The notes under the pieces were generated by a model. That model ran no database searches and was not told the DNA's origin. It saw only the letters and a program-made list of their open reading frames with translations. This document shows, one piece after another, positions 22,363-35,640 of a stretch of DNA of 64,000 nucleotides (position 1 is its first letter; the number at the start of each line of letters is the position of its first letter). A program made the position numbers and the translations under genes. The stretch is from Plectrocnemia conspersa (lineage: Eukaryota > Arthropoda > Insecta > Trichoptera > Polycentropodidae): the NCBI GenBank assembly GCA_009617715.1, contig VTFK01000068.1:248001-312000 (forward strand), given 5' to 3'.

Positions 22363-23349
22363 CAACTGTTGCCAAACCTTTCGGTCCTTAAAAAAATGTA
22401 ATATCCCGCGGACTATTACAAAGTAACATTCTAAATACAAAATAATATTTATTTTTTTCCACTCCACGCATTTATAGATTAATAATTAATAATTTTATGA
22501 CTTTATTTTAATTTAAAAATAAAAAATACATTGATTATGAAAAACACAAAATATTTTAATTTAATTTTATTATTGATATTTTTGCAATTATGTGTCAAAA
22601 AATGTTTTTTTTTTGATACAATAGTTTATTTTGGTTTAAAGTTGTATAATTATGTTAGTGTATTCGCAAAGTTTTCTTATATCTGAATTCTGGACGTCGA
22701 GCTGACGTGAAAAGGGAAGCGGCTGCTCTTTCGATTTCGTCTCTTAATGATCGGCAGGATTCTCTTAGTTCGAGTTCAAGGAAACCCGTGTGGAAAATTA
22801 AGAATCTGAAGTGAAAGTTTTTGATGTGTTGTGTAGAAGCATGTCTCAAACAATAGTTATTTTGGTCGCTGTGTATCCGATTTTATACACATGATCAGCC
22901 TAAGAGAGGTGTATTGTTAACTCACTATTCAGCGAATCAAATGGTAATAACACTCGCAAATAATTCAAATGACTATTGTGACGTTTTTAATCAATTCCAT
23001 CTAATGTTTTGTTCCTACAATTTTTATAACAGCTTTTTAAACTAGTATGCTTTGAATTTTCTGTTTACATTGATAGACATAGTGGACCACACAATTATTA
23101 AAAAAAATAATAATAATAATAATTATCAAATTTGTAATCAGAGATCTTTGAACTTTAAATTATTTTGCAGCTGGAAGAATTACTTGACTTATTAATTGCA
23201 TCACTTACACCAAATATTAGTATAGGCTTTCAAATAACATGCTAATTAAAAATTGAAAAAAATGACTAGGAATATATTTAAACATTTTAACACACAAATA
23301 GTATATACATTAAAAATTCTCTGAGGACCATCGATCGGCGACCACTTTC
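22363..23349. mobile_element. Probable degenerate hAT element
   Basis: The left end CAACTGTTGCCAAACCTTTC, then GGTCC, and the right end (reverse complement GAAAGTGGTCGCCGATCGAT, then GGTCC) both resemble hAT termini of the CAGTGGTCGCCAA type and reach GGTCC at the same distance. Flanking 8-mers TTATAGAG and ATAAAGAG agree at 6 of 8 positions, which fits a decayed target duplication. Inside, 22655-22849 is more GC-rich but has no recognised transposase motif. This is an old copy and the call is tentative. Confidence 0.42.
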
Positions 23350-23357
23350 ATAAAGAG

Positions 23358-24209
23358 TTTTGTGTATGTAGAAACTTCTTGATATTTATAAACACTTCAG
23401 AATAAATGTTACTGAATCTTAACTTAACCCTTTGACCACGAGTGACACCTATAGATATCATCAAGAAAATCGCCAGTATGTATTGGACAACTAAAGTTGT
23501 CATAAACTTTTGCGTCTTGTAATATTTTTTTTGTATAATTTAAGGTTGAGAAATACGTTAATTTATTGAAATAATATGTAAATAACTTATGGCATATATA
23601 GATGCTCCCCACATATCAGCAAAGTGCGAAATAACGTACAAAAATATCAGCTTAAATATTATACAGTTATTTAAACAAGCTTATTACAAATAATATTTTA
23701 ATGATTTTAACGAGATTGTCAATAAAAAAATCATAGTTTTTTTTTTAATGACAAAATGTTTATTTACTGTCATATCACTATTTTTTTAATACCTTAATTA
23801 ACTAAAATTTATAAATGCTCTTAATTTTTAAATTCACATACATATTCATATTGTAAATATCAAATCATATTACTTTTTGTCAGATATGATTAAATTAATA
23901 TGGTATTTGTATACTGCCATAATTTAACAGTTTAATCAGGGGTTGTCGACGTTTGGGTTATATGCCCCAATATCATCAGATTCGCCTTAGAAATAAATAC
24001 TCGTATTCAATGTTGCATGTTAAAAAATAGTCATAATCATCAGTAGAGTATCAAGTAGCAATTCAAAGTCATTTTGACACAAACGCTATATTTATATATT
24101 ATTGAGTTAAACTGATTTATATAAAATTGACTTATAATAGCAAACTTAAAAATGATGTTTGGCGTTTCTTGTAAAAAAAAATAGAACCAACGAAGGAACT
24201 AGGAGCTAT
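23358..24209. other. AT-rich, possible piggyBac-like end, no gene
   Basis: TTAACCCTTTGACCACGAG at about 23425 resembles a piggyBac-type terminus next to its TTAA target, but no matching second end is clear. The minus frame 23424-23612 has no support. Confidence 0.35.
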
Positions 24210-24700
24210 GAAATCACCAGCGTTAAGGTGTTATCGAATATTCGCGAATTAGAGAGGCGCCCACCTCGATTGCAGATTCGCGATCTAGCGCTAATAGGAA
24301 AAATAATGGCGCCGTCGTCCGCGAGATGAGGTCGGCGCGCAAAGCATCCGCCCCAACACCCCACCCCGCCCCGCCCCTCGCCTCGCCGGTTTTAAGTGGT
24401 AGTTTAAACACGTAAAATTTGTAGTTAAATTTTAACGAATGACACGTTCCGTGAGCCGGTCGGGCCATTGTTACGTGGGCGAACGTGTTCTAACGCCGCC
24501 TACTATCGGCTAATGTGTGACTTATCACTTCGAGCCACGGGCGACTGACTCTCTGCAATGTGCTTGCTTTCAGTAATGCGTTGCGTAAAAATAAATATAT
24601 AAATAAATATCGAAGAGAGAAAAAAATCGTTGTTTGCGCAAGGCGTTTTGCTGTTTTCTCACGTTTCCGCGACCCCCTTTTTGTGGGCGCCTGAAAGACG
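24210..24700. promoter_or_regulatory. GC/CpG-rich island with GC boxes, candidate promoter or first exon
   Basis: The densest GC block of the window is at 24300-24390 and includes CCCACCCCGCCCCGCCCC, the form of Sp1/KLF sites. An initiator-like TTTCAGT lies near 24569. Small frames exist on both strands (an 81-codon minus frame at 24223-24468 and a plus ATG near 24327 giving 29 codons), but neither resembles a known protein. The composition suits a promoter or 5' exon. No TATA box is evident, and direction cannot be decided. Confidence 0.35.
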
Positions 24701-26915
24701 CTCTCGAATGGGTGAGAGGAACAATCATCGAAAACATCTTGTCATACTAATCTATTTCAAATATTTTTAACCAGTTCTTCGTTGTTGAACTAGCAACTAG
24801 GTCAATGTATCATTATTTAAATCTAACCTAATACAATTTAATGTATTATAATACAATATACGAAATCCTTAAAGCCCGTTGTTTTATTTATATATTTATA
24901 TTTAACAAACTTCTGCTGTACAAAACAAAACAAACAAGCGTACTAAGACATTTATAAATAGAAACATAAAGGGTTAACAACGTAAGAAAATACGCCAGAA
25001 CTCAAGAGCATGTAAAAAGAAATAAATAAGTTAATGTAACTCAACTCGAATTTCTTATAAATACGATTAAACCGTTTAAATATTACGTTGCTCATATTTT
25101 AAATACTGTATAAAATTAAATACTGTAATCTTTTATTATTTCTATAGATCATAAACAATGTATAATTAGTAAATAATTTTAATAAAATTTTGATACATAA
25201 CAAATGAAATGTTTCATCCACCTAAAAAAAACAGTTTAATTGTCTTAATACGCGTTAAAAGCACAATAAACAAAATAGTCTTTACAACCCAATAGGTGCA
25301 TTTTGTATGTGACGATCAGAGATCCGAAAGATAACTAAAATATCTTTAAATAATATACTTCTGGATAATTGACGTTATTCTGAAATAAAAATATACGAAT
25401 AAAATTTTGGTATCATCTGTATTCTATTGGTCTCTCAATAACTACTATGCAATAACAAAGATCAGTTCGCGCATGTTTTAAATATTTATCTACTATTGTA
25501 ACACGTACATACTTATATTTAATAAATATTACACATTTCACTCTGACCGTTTAGCGTTTTCTCATGATTCTCCATCTTCGTCAACGTCTAGAATGCCATT
25601 TAATAAAATATTATTATAAGCGCGCAAATTGTATAAAGCTTACTTCTATACAAGCACTTGAACTGTTCCACTTCGATACTGAGAATGATGGTGCCTTTCA
25701 CGCAGAAATCGACGTTCAATTCTCAGAGATGTAAGTAGATGTGATTTTTTTCTATCGCTTGTATTAATCGTTGTGTAATTATTCAAGATGAGACGGCAAT
25801 GTTGACTATGAGCCACCAAATCCACAATTGCGTCATGGTTCTTGGAATTTGCTGCGCTTTTACGACGAATTCTCATACCAGAAATATATAAGCACACTAT
25901 ACAGGTGGGCAATAAAAAAACGATACCTGTTTTTTATAAAAAATAATACCGTATTTCCTAGACACCTAGACGAATAACTTTAGACGTTCCATTAAATAAC
26001 TATAAAATAAAGCTTAAATAGTTTTATAAATTATATATATATATATAGGAAATTTACTGGAAAAATATTTAAAAATAAAATAATAATTTTCAGTTAAAAA
26101 ATAAATTAAATATAAACACATATTCAATCTAGGCATTCATAGTAGGCGTTTAAATTGTATAGTGATTATCCTCCAATTGCCTATACTCGATTCGCAAATA
26201 ACAGTCAGTGGAGTGCTATATTTTTTGTCGATATAGCAATAATTAGGCTACATCCCTAAATTACCACACAAATCAAGAAACGTGTATAAATACAATCGAT
26301 ACCTATTATTTTTATTTAATTTTCTTAAACATTTCATAAAAAATGTTAATATGGTCAAGTTATTAGTTATCAGAATTTATTTATAAAAAATTTTTTACTG
26401 TACATATAAAGCTGAGCTTAATTTTACATTTGGATAAAATATTTAATATAGGCAGAAGTACTTGATATTTATTGTAAATCATAAGAAAGGTAAAAACTGT
26501 AGTTTAAATTAATTATTATTAATAGATTTTACTTCACAGTGTTACTTTCAGTGATAATGGAGTTATAAAATTTTCTTGAGATGAAATTTTTATAACATAT
26601 GCATCTGAATACTGGGAATAAAGTAGTATCATCAATACCTTACATTGCATGAATTCTCAGTCTATTTTTAGAGATTTTCTAATAACGAAAATCTTCCGAT
26701 TTAACATCACAGTCGTAAGCCGATTTAAAGACAATCAACAACTATTAAGTAAGTAGTGAGACACCAGAACTAAAGTCTCTAAATCAATGACATTTATTTT
26801 ATTAATTTTTAACTAATATTTCATTTTATAAACAATATCACTATGCAGAAAATATGTCTAGGAAAACCAAATCTTTTATGTTCTTACGTTGTGAAAAAAT
26901 TATTAAATTTATTTA
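24701..26915. other. AT-rich stretch, no gene seen
   Basis: A short TA repeat lies near 26031-26047. The minus frame 25646-25912 has no recognised domain. Confidence 0.5.
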
Positions 26916-27530
26916 AACATTTTTTTTAATAATTCATAGATATTTATTGATCTAAAAAATTATATCAAAAATATGATTTATATGCTTGAATTGTTCTTTT
27001 TTTTTTTTTTTTTTAATTAACAATTGTTGATATATGTGCATTTACCACAAAAATCCTGCTGAATAAAATTGTGCTCCTAAATATTTTTTAAACTGACATA
27101 ACCATATTATTTTTTCAAAATTACAACAAGGATCTGAGAAATCACGTTTATTGCATTTAAACTTGTTTTTTAAAGCAGGACCAAAAAATTAAATAAACTA
27201 TAAACAATACATTGATTGTTCAAAATAAACAGTATTCTCAGGTACACAACTTTTAAAAAAATCAGTAGTTGTTAGTATCAGAAAAATAACGGATTTATTT
27301 TGAAAAAGCAAACTAATGATAAGTTTTAAAAAGAGATAGGTTGCCTATGTTTCAAAAATATTTATATCAACAATTTAAAAAAATCAGTAAATTGCTTTTG
27401 GAAATCATTTTTTTTGGGAATGAGAAAAAAATATTTATATTATTTCAACATTTTTATTAATAATTCCGATGTATTTATTGATTATTAAAAAATATAAAAA
27501 TATGATTTATGAGCTTGAATAGCTCTTTTT
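26916..27530. repeat. Pair of diverged direct repeats, ~530 bp apart
   Basis: Segments 26916-27003 and 27446-27530 align along their length. They share AACATTTTT, TTAATAATTC, TATTTATTGAT, AAAAATATGATTTAT, GCTTGAAT and CTCTTTTTT in the same order and spacing. A poly-T run follows the first (about 26998-27014). No ORF. Either a local duplication or two copies of an unidentified AT-rich repeat. Confidence 0.7.
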
Positions 27531-28987
27531 TATATACATTTTTAAATTTACCAATTCATGAGTTTTTGGTTCATAAATATACTCTCATAGTGTTTCGTTT
27601 ATTGCATCTCAATTATCTAAATTATATATATTTATATATTATATTTTACACATTCTACTGTTATTCATATATGTTAATTTTAGTTTATTTTTCCAGTCGA
27701 AGAAGAACACAAGCAAAAAACCGTTAATACATAACGCTTTAGGTGATGGTCCACACACACAAGTCGTACCAAAAAAAACAAACTATATTTGTGGTTTCCT
27801 TTTGACTTTGACCGCTTAGATGTTTGTTCAACTTATTTGAAACATCAAAGTTTACTTGTACACACGTCTTTCGTTCTCGACTAAGATTTTACTATAACAG
27901 CATATGCAATGAGAAAGTTCACAATTATTGTTGGACCGATCAGAAGTAGCGTTTTAGGCAAATTGAGAGGTGAATTAATTTAATATATGCACTCGTTCAA
28001 CCCTCGCGGATACCTTCTCACGATCCCAGAATTCCTTTCAATGCGAGAAATACCCACGAATTTTTAATATCACCTCCGAGTGGGTCCAATCAATCGTGAC
28101 CGATTTGCATACGCTAACTCGAATGCGCCCTAAACATTAACCGTGCATTTGAGAACATGGGGTAACAGAAAAGAAATCCTATCTTAAAATCTGCATACTT
28201 GACAATTACCTACAGTAGTTGCATTTTTAAGTTATTATGATTTATCAATATGTGATCATATTTAATATTCAGATCATTGGGGCCGAAACGATGCTTTGTC
28301 ATTTTTTTGTAAAGGCAATGTATAATTGTTATAATAAATAATAACTTTAACCTATTATCGTATCCGTTGAAAAATCGAGATTTAATTAAATCCTAATCTA
28401 TACTACTCTAAAACTATAATTGGTTTTCGAGCTTTCATTACTATGTAGATAATGATAAATAAACATTTAAAAAAAAGTAAGTAATATCGAACTAAGTAAG
28501 CAAGGCGTCTGATATTTATATTAACTTTCTTTTCCATTCCCCTCGTATATAAACCTTATTTGTAAAAAAATAAATACAACATAGGGTCCACACGGGTATT
28601 GCACGCTAGCATTGTAGCCAGAGCGGTTATTGTTATTGTGTATAACTTGGCAACGAACGACAATTGTTCAAATTGGATCTAGAATTTATTTGCATGCCAT
28701 TGAACGTTCAAAATGCAGAACTTGTAAAGCAATTTCTCGAGTGGCAATTCTGACACTCGAAAACACCTCCAGCAGCCCAGCTCGTATGCAAAATCATATT
28801 CACATGCACATATTCGCACGCTGGGTGCCATAGCAACGTTTGGTTTGTAATTGGGTTAAAAGTTTTTGCCCTATATTGCCACTTTGCGATATTAAACTTG
28901 CTCTGGGAACAACTCGAAGGGGTGTTATTACTTCTGGACGTGTTGTAATATAGCCATTTATGAAACAAATTTATTTCCGTCTATCCG
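27531..28987. other. No gene seen
   Basis: The frames at 28630-28833 (plus) and 28708-28968 (minus) overlap each other in a moderately GC-rich patch, and neither shows a family signature. Confidence 0.45.
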
Positions 28988-30680
28988 CATTTATTTATTT
29001 ATTTAATAATTTATTTAGCTTAATAGCTAATCTTTACATCAAACAACTTTAAGTATATAAACATATATAAAAAATATATAAAAAATACACAATATAAAAT
29101 TAAAATATACACTAATATGACTTAATATTATAATTTATTTCTATATGTACGAAGGTGTTTTTTATTTCCATTTAGGAAACCCATTATATTTTTGCTTTTT
29201 CGGATTATTCTTGGAACACTATTATACAAATCAAAACCTCCGTACATAACTCCCCTAGCCGTACTCGTTTTCTTATACTTATCTATCTTTAAATTTTCTC
29301 TATTTCTAGTATTATATTTATGTACATCTCTATTTCTTATTAAATACTTATTAAAATATTCTGGTAACATATTATTTTCTAACTTATATATAAATACTAA
29401 AACATTCATACTCAATATTTCTTGAACATTCAACCATTCTAATCTATCAATCATACTTTTACAACTAGTTAATCTATTTTTATTTAAGATTACTCTCATT
29501 GCCCTATTTTGTAATTTTTTGCAACATTTGTTTGTCTAATTTATTTAACATATTTAATATTGTTGCACAATAATTAAAATGGGGCAATATTATACTATTG
29601 TAATTTTTTTTTGCATTTATACTTAATATATTGCTTATTCTAGATAATAAACCTATTTTTCTACTAATTTTTTTTAATATGTAATTACAATGTTCTTTAA
29701 AATTTAATTTTGTATCAACAATTACTCCTAAATATTTTATACTATCCACTATTTCTATACTAGAGTTATTTATTACTATTTTGATATTATTATCTAGCAC
29801 ATTTTTATAATTAATAAACATACATTTAGTTTTATTCTCATTTAATTTAAGTACATTATTCTTTAACCATATTTGTAATATACTTAATTCATTATTTAAA
29901 TTATTTACAATTTCTTTAATATTATCACTTATGCAATACATTAATGTGTCATCCGCAAATAGATAAATTTTACACTTTTTCACGTTATTAACTATATCAT
30001 TTATATACAATACAAATAACAATGGTCCCAATTTAGACCCTTATGGTTCTCCATATGACACTAATTTCTCTTCAGAATATACATAATTTATTTTAAATTT
30101 CTGTTTTCTTTTATGTAAGCAATTATTAAACCATCTTAAAACTATATCACTTATACCTATATTCTCCAATTTCTTTAACATTATTTTTCTGTCTATTGTT
30201 TCGAAGGCTCTCTTGAAATCCAAGGAAACTGCTCCAATGATTTTGTTTGTATCCTTAGCCAACAACCAATCATTTATCACTACTTGTAATGCAGTTTCAG
30301 TGGAATGTTTTTCTCTGAATCCCGATTGTTGTTCACATATTATGTTTTGAGAAGTAATAAATTCCTTTAATTGTTTGATTACTACTTCTTCTATTATTTT
30401 TTCTATACACGGTAGCATGTTGATTGGTCTCATTTCTTCAACTTTTTTACTATTTTTTATTTTAGGTATAGGTACAATAGTAGCAATCTTTAAATTTTCA
30501 GGCATTTCTCCTAAGGAGAGTGCTTTATTTATTAAATAATTTAATTTAGTTCCTATTATTTCCCATGTTTCTTTAATTATATTTATATCTAGTTCATCAG
30601 TACTAGTTCCTTTTTTAAATTTACATATTATGTTATGAATTTCATCTAATGATACTGATTTAAATTTACTAAATTATACA
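28988..30680 (-). mobile_element. LINE-B, non-LTR retrotransposon, 5'-truncated, well preserved
   Basis: A minus-strand element. The RT region starts near 30680 and runs to a C-terminal domain ending at 29128. It then has an AT-rich 3' UTR and a TAAA-type tail at about 28990-29026 (reverse complement of TTTATTTATTTA). The upstream endonuclease and any ORF1 are absent, as expected from 5' truncation during target-primed reverse transcription. Only one nonsense change and one homopolymer frameshift break the frame, so it is the youngest-looking LINE here. It is a different family from LINE-A (FADDTLMY instead of YADDLKLY). Confidence 0.92.
29128..30680 (-). pseudogene. LINE-B reverse transcriptase, one stop and one frameshift
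   Basis: Read from 30680 downward: LDEIHNIICKFKKGTSTDEL, GEMPENLKIATIVPIPK, EEMRPINMLPCIEKIIEEVV, EQQSGFREKHSTETALQ and GAVSLDFKRAFETIDRKIML (metal-binding Asp in LDFKRAF). Next is GEP-stop-GSKLGPLLF, where TAA at 30041-30043 replaces the conserved Gln codon of GxPQGS. The catalytic block YLFADDTLMY, then LKLNENKTKCMF, SIKYLGVIVDTKLNFKEH and the thumb follow. In the T6 run at 29515-29520 (A6 on the coding strand) the frame shifts, and the C-terminal domain continues (MRVILNKNRL, VFIYKLENNMLPEYFNKYL, GVMYGGFDLYNSVPRIIRKS). The domain order fits Jockey/CR1-like LINEs. Confidence 0.9.
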
Positions 30681-30682
30681 AT

Positions 30683-33439
30683 TATTGCTTTATTATTTTT
30701 TACATAATATTTTGTTACTTATTATTTATGTGAAGTTATATTTTCACAAGTAAAAGCAATTAAACAATTGATTTAAAAGTGCATTACTCAGTATCAGTAA
30801 AACTGTACTTATTTACAAAAGGTTTATCTGGTACATGATCAGAGATTTACATTGATGTCACATCGTTCGACAAAATACTACAATAATGTAAATAAATTTA
30901 ACCAAACCCAAATACAACCTTAACAAATTACCTTAATTAGAGTTCAAAGACTATGGTTATTTTTATAACTTTGATTAGGGTAAATGGGTTTGGTGAATTC
31001 AAAGTTAACACAGAAAATGGGCGCTTCGCAATCAGTTAAAATATATTGTCGCTAATAGAAATATGTTTCTCCGGAGAAAATGAATCGGATATAATCTCAC
31101 TAAAACGTCAGTGAAAATATAATTTTACTTTAAAATACGCAACTCGTATTGATCTTTGACATTGAGTACAAATAGTGAACAACGATATAAAATTAGCTTG
31201 AGCTTCACCGAGACTCATATATTTATAACATTTGTTTCTTCTGTGTCACTTCAAAGCACATATTAAAAAAATAGTACAAAACTATTGGTTCAATAAAATA
31301 TCCATGTGCCAAATCACATCATACAAATCTGCATAATCCAACCTTAAAAAATCAGAATTTCAACACACCGTGAGAAATACGTAGCACCTTTATATGTAAT
31401 AAAAATCCATCCAAATGAAAAAGGCAAACTCTAAACTAAATTATGCACAAAGGGGGAGAATCGGTGTATAATTTTGTTTGTGAATCGCACCATTTCAATA
31501 ATCAATCGGCGAATTGGCATAAGAAAACACACATTCGTATGGGGGAGCATTCTCACGGAATATTATGGTAATAAGTGTATGTATGTGTGTGTATGTATAC
31601 TTCGCCAGTTTTGCATATGAACCACCACCGATCGAATCTGAGATGCTATCTGCTTAGCCTGCCTGCCTACTTGAGCCTACATGCAAACATGCCTACTTTA
31701 CCACTACATCTGGTGCATTCGAATGCGATCCTTTGTCATCGCAGATATGTGTGTGTATGTGTGTAGAATGCACTCATGAAAATGCATTCAGTCCGAGTCA
31801 TTATGGCGGCGTGGATGAGTTGGGTGATGATCTAATCGCGAATACAATCTCAACTCAACTTTTTCGCGGGTCGTAAATTTTACTTTTTATTATTTATTAA
31901 TGTGCAATAAACGCGTGAAATTTTTAATGAATGCTGAAATGAATGCTGAGAGAATATAGAAAGAATAATCGTTTAAATAAGTACAATTATTCAACGCTCT
32001 TCATTATTTAATATTATCACAAGTTCAAGAGCAAACATCTAATTGAACGATACGTAAATAGCAGAGGTGGCCTAGACACCAACCGCGGTCAAATGATCGA
32101 CTGTTGTGTTCTGAATAGACATAATTTGTTGCGTTGTAATCAAATAGTCATCATACAGATTGTTCGTTGATTCGAATGTGCATAAAAACAACGGTATTTG
32201 AATGGACCAACCAGAGACAATACACTAGCGATATGGTTCTAAAATTTCCCCTTCGGGGACAAACATCGCTTTAAATTGTGACGATTCAAATAAAGAAGGA
32301 ATTTTTTTTATTCACCGTTGTGATTTTGCAGCGCTAGAACAGTCGATGAGGACTGATTTAAATTGGCTACCTTGGAACCACGCGGTTCTTTGGCAACACT
32401 GTGACGCGGAGATTGACTTGCTTTCGATTGGTTGTTGCTTTTATTTTGCGTTTATAATATCTTAGCATGTATTTATTTAAACTGTAAATAAATTTTCTGC
32501 AGCGGTTAATCTGTCTCATAGCTAACCCAACAACCACTCTTTCGCAAAAAGTCTTGTAAAATAAAAAGTGATTTCTATACCGCCCTAATCATGCTTATTG
32601 TTCTGACAATACATAAGCCAAACACCGCCGTTAAAAAATCACATACCATTTGACCTAATACATGAAAATTCAGCACCATTATAGTCCCTAGACTGTTAGA
32701 CCAATACCATAAAAATCGGACTATCTGTTTCGATTATCACTTTGAATCATCAAGAGTTAACGCAGAGCTACGTACAAACGATTTACAATAAATAAATATA
32801 AATTTATTTGCACAAATTTGTATGAACGGAAAATCAACTTTTATTTTCGCTCTTAAACAAAAATGCATTTAACATGTTTAATATTTTCTGGTATTATATA
32901 TTTGACTTAATAAAGAGGATTTATTATTGTATTTTTTTTTTTTTCTGTTATTATACATTTTCTAGTCACTGTATTAAATTTTATATTATAAGTCAAATAT
33001 GCAAAAACATTGATAAACATCAAGGTTTATTTAAATAAAATCAAAAACTTTTTGCTGCACAGTTGAACGCACCTCTTTAATTAATAAAAAATATCAATTT
33101 ATAAAAAAATATAAATATTTCATAACGGTCCACTATTTTCGCGAAACTTTTAATGTATCTATTTCTATTTTTACAAAATGTGGATTTTTTTTAAGCTAAA
33201 AAAATTATTAAAAAATTCTTGATAAATAGTTTAAATCTTAATTATATTCACACAACATATTTACAAACTATAGTTACATTATTACAATCTTCGAAAACGC
33301 TTGAACGGATTAACCGCAAAGTTTCACTATCACGCAAAAACGCGTGAACAGACATTTTCTAATGAAATAAATAAGCGGTTAAACAAAAAAAATTAAAGGT
33401 GTGATTTCGTAGCCAAAAAGACGCTAGAAATTTGTAATA
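30683..33439. other. AT-rich stretch, no gene seen
   Basis: GT/TA-rich simple sequence lies near 31575-31605 and 31746-31763. A moderately GC-rich patch at 32330-32420 carries no readable exon. No mobile-element ends were recognised. Confidence 0.5.
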
Positions 33440-33986
33440 ATTTGTATTATATATGTATTGCAACAAACTACTGTTTTTCTCCGAGCGCTGATGGAGAAGC
33501 TGGCGGAGGGATGATGTCCAGTGGATGGTCCTCTGAGGTCCCGTAGTCGATGTGTGTCCATAGTCTGTCTATGTTCCTTCGAACGTTCCTTTTGCTGCCT
33601 GCCGATGTCCCTCGATGTCTGTTCCTCTCTGCTATTCATTTCTTAGAGACTTAAGTATTATTGGTTCGGTAAGCTCTCTGATGAATCATAATCATACAGC
33701 GACCATTCAGCCGATTGTTGTTTATTTGATCAACAAAATATGTACACGCCTCTAAAATGCTTAATGGATATCTTTCGAAGGTCAAATTTTTCAACAAAGT
33801 AAATGTGACTAAACAATTCTTATTGTCGACCGATGGTGTACTGTTCCCGCAACCCTTACGCAACAAATAAATAAGGAAGCTGATAAGAGATTGCTGAGTT
33901 TTATCGATCTTCACAATATATAAAATAGCAACGGCGATTTCATCAAATACAACAATAGTAATAAATACATGTTTTTGAATCAGCAT
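33424..33986 (-). other. Two adjacent unassigned minus-strand frames
   Basis: 33651-33986 (111 codons, ATG) and 33424-33639 (71 codons, ATG) follow each other in the same direction 11 bp apart. The first has a hydrophobic start (VFITIVVFDEIAVAILYIVK), then DNKNCLVTFTLLKNLTFERY. The second is very hydrophilic (SREEQTSRDIGRQQKERSKE) and lies in a GC-rich patch. I recognise no domain. A decayed retroelement, possibly including LTR sequence in the GC-rich part, is as likely as a host gene. Confidence 0.25.
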
Positions 33987-35588
33987 TCGATATGGTATAT
34001 TTTTATAACCGTGTTTAAAAATAAAAATTATATTAAATAGTTAAAATGCCCTGTTTTAATCATCAAATGAGTGAGACAAGGTCGCTTCAATGTTTAGTCA
34101 TTCTGAGTCACCAGCGCCTAGCCTCTCCCATTCTTTCTTTGCCTAGTAACAAGCAACTTAGTGCTATAAAGAAAAATATAATATTACATAATAATTAACC
34201 TTCAAACGTCATTTACTGATTTTTTTACAAAAATTCAATAATTGATTTTCCATAACTAAATTATTATTTAATTACAGTTATACCATATCATTTGCAGATT
34301 TAATAAAATAAGCGAAAAAAAAATGTAAACTAGATAATAAAATAACCCTTCATAGCATATGCAAATTATTTTCATGTGTAACTTTTTGTTCACTCATTAT
34401 TGTCATCCGTTGAGATTTGCCGCAAAAAAATTAGCACTACATCTGCCATTTTTTCATATATTTTTTAATTCATTTCAATGCAGCTATAAGCTATACCGCT
34501 GCAGCTTCATTTTTTATTAATTAACGCTAGAGCGTTATAAAAAAACTATAGTTCGCGGGGGTCCATATGCAAATGTGAACTTTTTTTAAGTTTTTGTATG
34601 CTGAGAAAAAAATAGGAACTGAGTCGAGCAAGGGTCAAATTTATATTATACAATCGCACTGCATTGGTTAAATTATTATAAAAAATGGCATTGAATGTTG
34701 CGCTCAATCATTGGATTGGGTTCCAATTATTGAGCATATAATTTTTATATAATAATGTTTATTTATATGCATTTATTTTTATCGGCAGGATAAATTGTTT
34801 ATAATTTTATTATTATCGCTTATAATAGTGGTTTCAATAGAGGCATGATTACATTGTTAAGTAATCATTTATGTTTTATCGCCTTTCAATAAATTATTTT
34901 AAACATGTTTGACGTCATTACAAATAAATAGTATTATCACTATTGACTCATATTATTTTTTCCAAGACAAAATTACTTTTTTGATAAAAAAAAATGCATA
35001 TGTATGTTAACAAATATATTCGATACATTAAATAATAAAACATAACTATAAATTATATTTAGATTTCAATAAATTAAATCCAAGTTTATGTAATATGTAT
35101 TTATAATACATAATGTATTTTTTATGCAAATATTATTTTGTAATACTACTGAGAGTAACTTATTTATGTTTTATGTTTCAATTAAATTTTAACAAGCTCA
35201 TTGTTTTGAGAACTAAATAAATTAGTTACTGTAAAACATAAATAACACTATATAATTATAGTTTTAATTATCATGGTTTAATAAAAACTATTTCGTTTAT
35301 TATTGTTTTACTTTATTATTTTTTGGAAATTTAAAAATATACTACAACAAACAATACAAAGATCGAATAACTGTTGAAATTAGGATTCACCAAATTTTTT
35401 TTATTTTTATCTAAAAGCGAGATCAAACCGAATATTGTGTTTCAGTTTAGACTAAAACCGAAACCGATACTTTTCTGAATTTAAAATAATGAATATGATA
35501 GTTATGAATAGATAAGCTAAAAATATAATTTTTTGATGTGAACCAAATAATTTTAGTCTTAAATAAAAACATGAACATACTTATTTAT
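33987..35588. other. AT-rich stretch, no gene seen
   Basis: No frames over 60 codons and no repeat ends recognised. Confidence 0.55.
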
Positions 35589-35640
35589 TCAAGTTTTCCT
35601 TGAAAGGTTTTCCCAATGCGCCATGATGGAATCTAAATAT
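35589..35640 (-). mobile_element. LINE-A/SINE-type 3' tail remnant
   Basis: AGGTTTTCCCAATGCGCCAT (near 35604), followed by GATGG, is close to the LINE-A minus-strand tail at 17262-17287 (AGGTTACCCCAATGCGCCAC then GATGG). Only the tail is present, immediately beside an RTE-like fragment. Confidence 0.5.

Noticed and set aside
32245..32275. LINE-A-like TTTCCCCTTCGGGG word
   Set aside because: The match to the LINE-A region near 18300 is short and palindromic, and the flanks do not extend the similarity.
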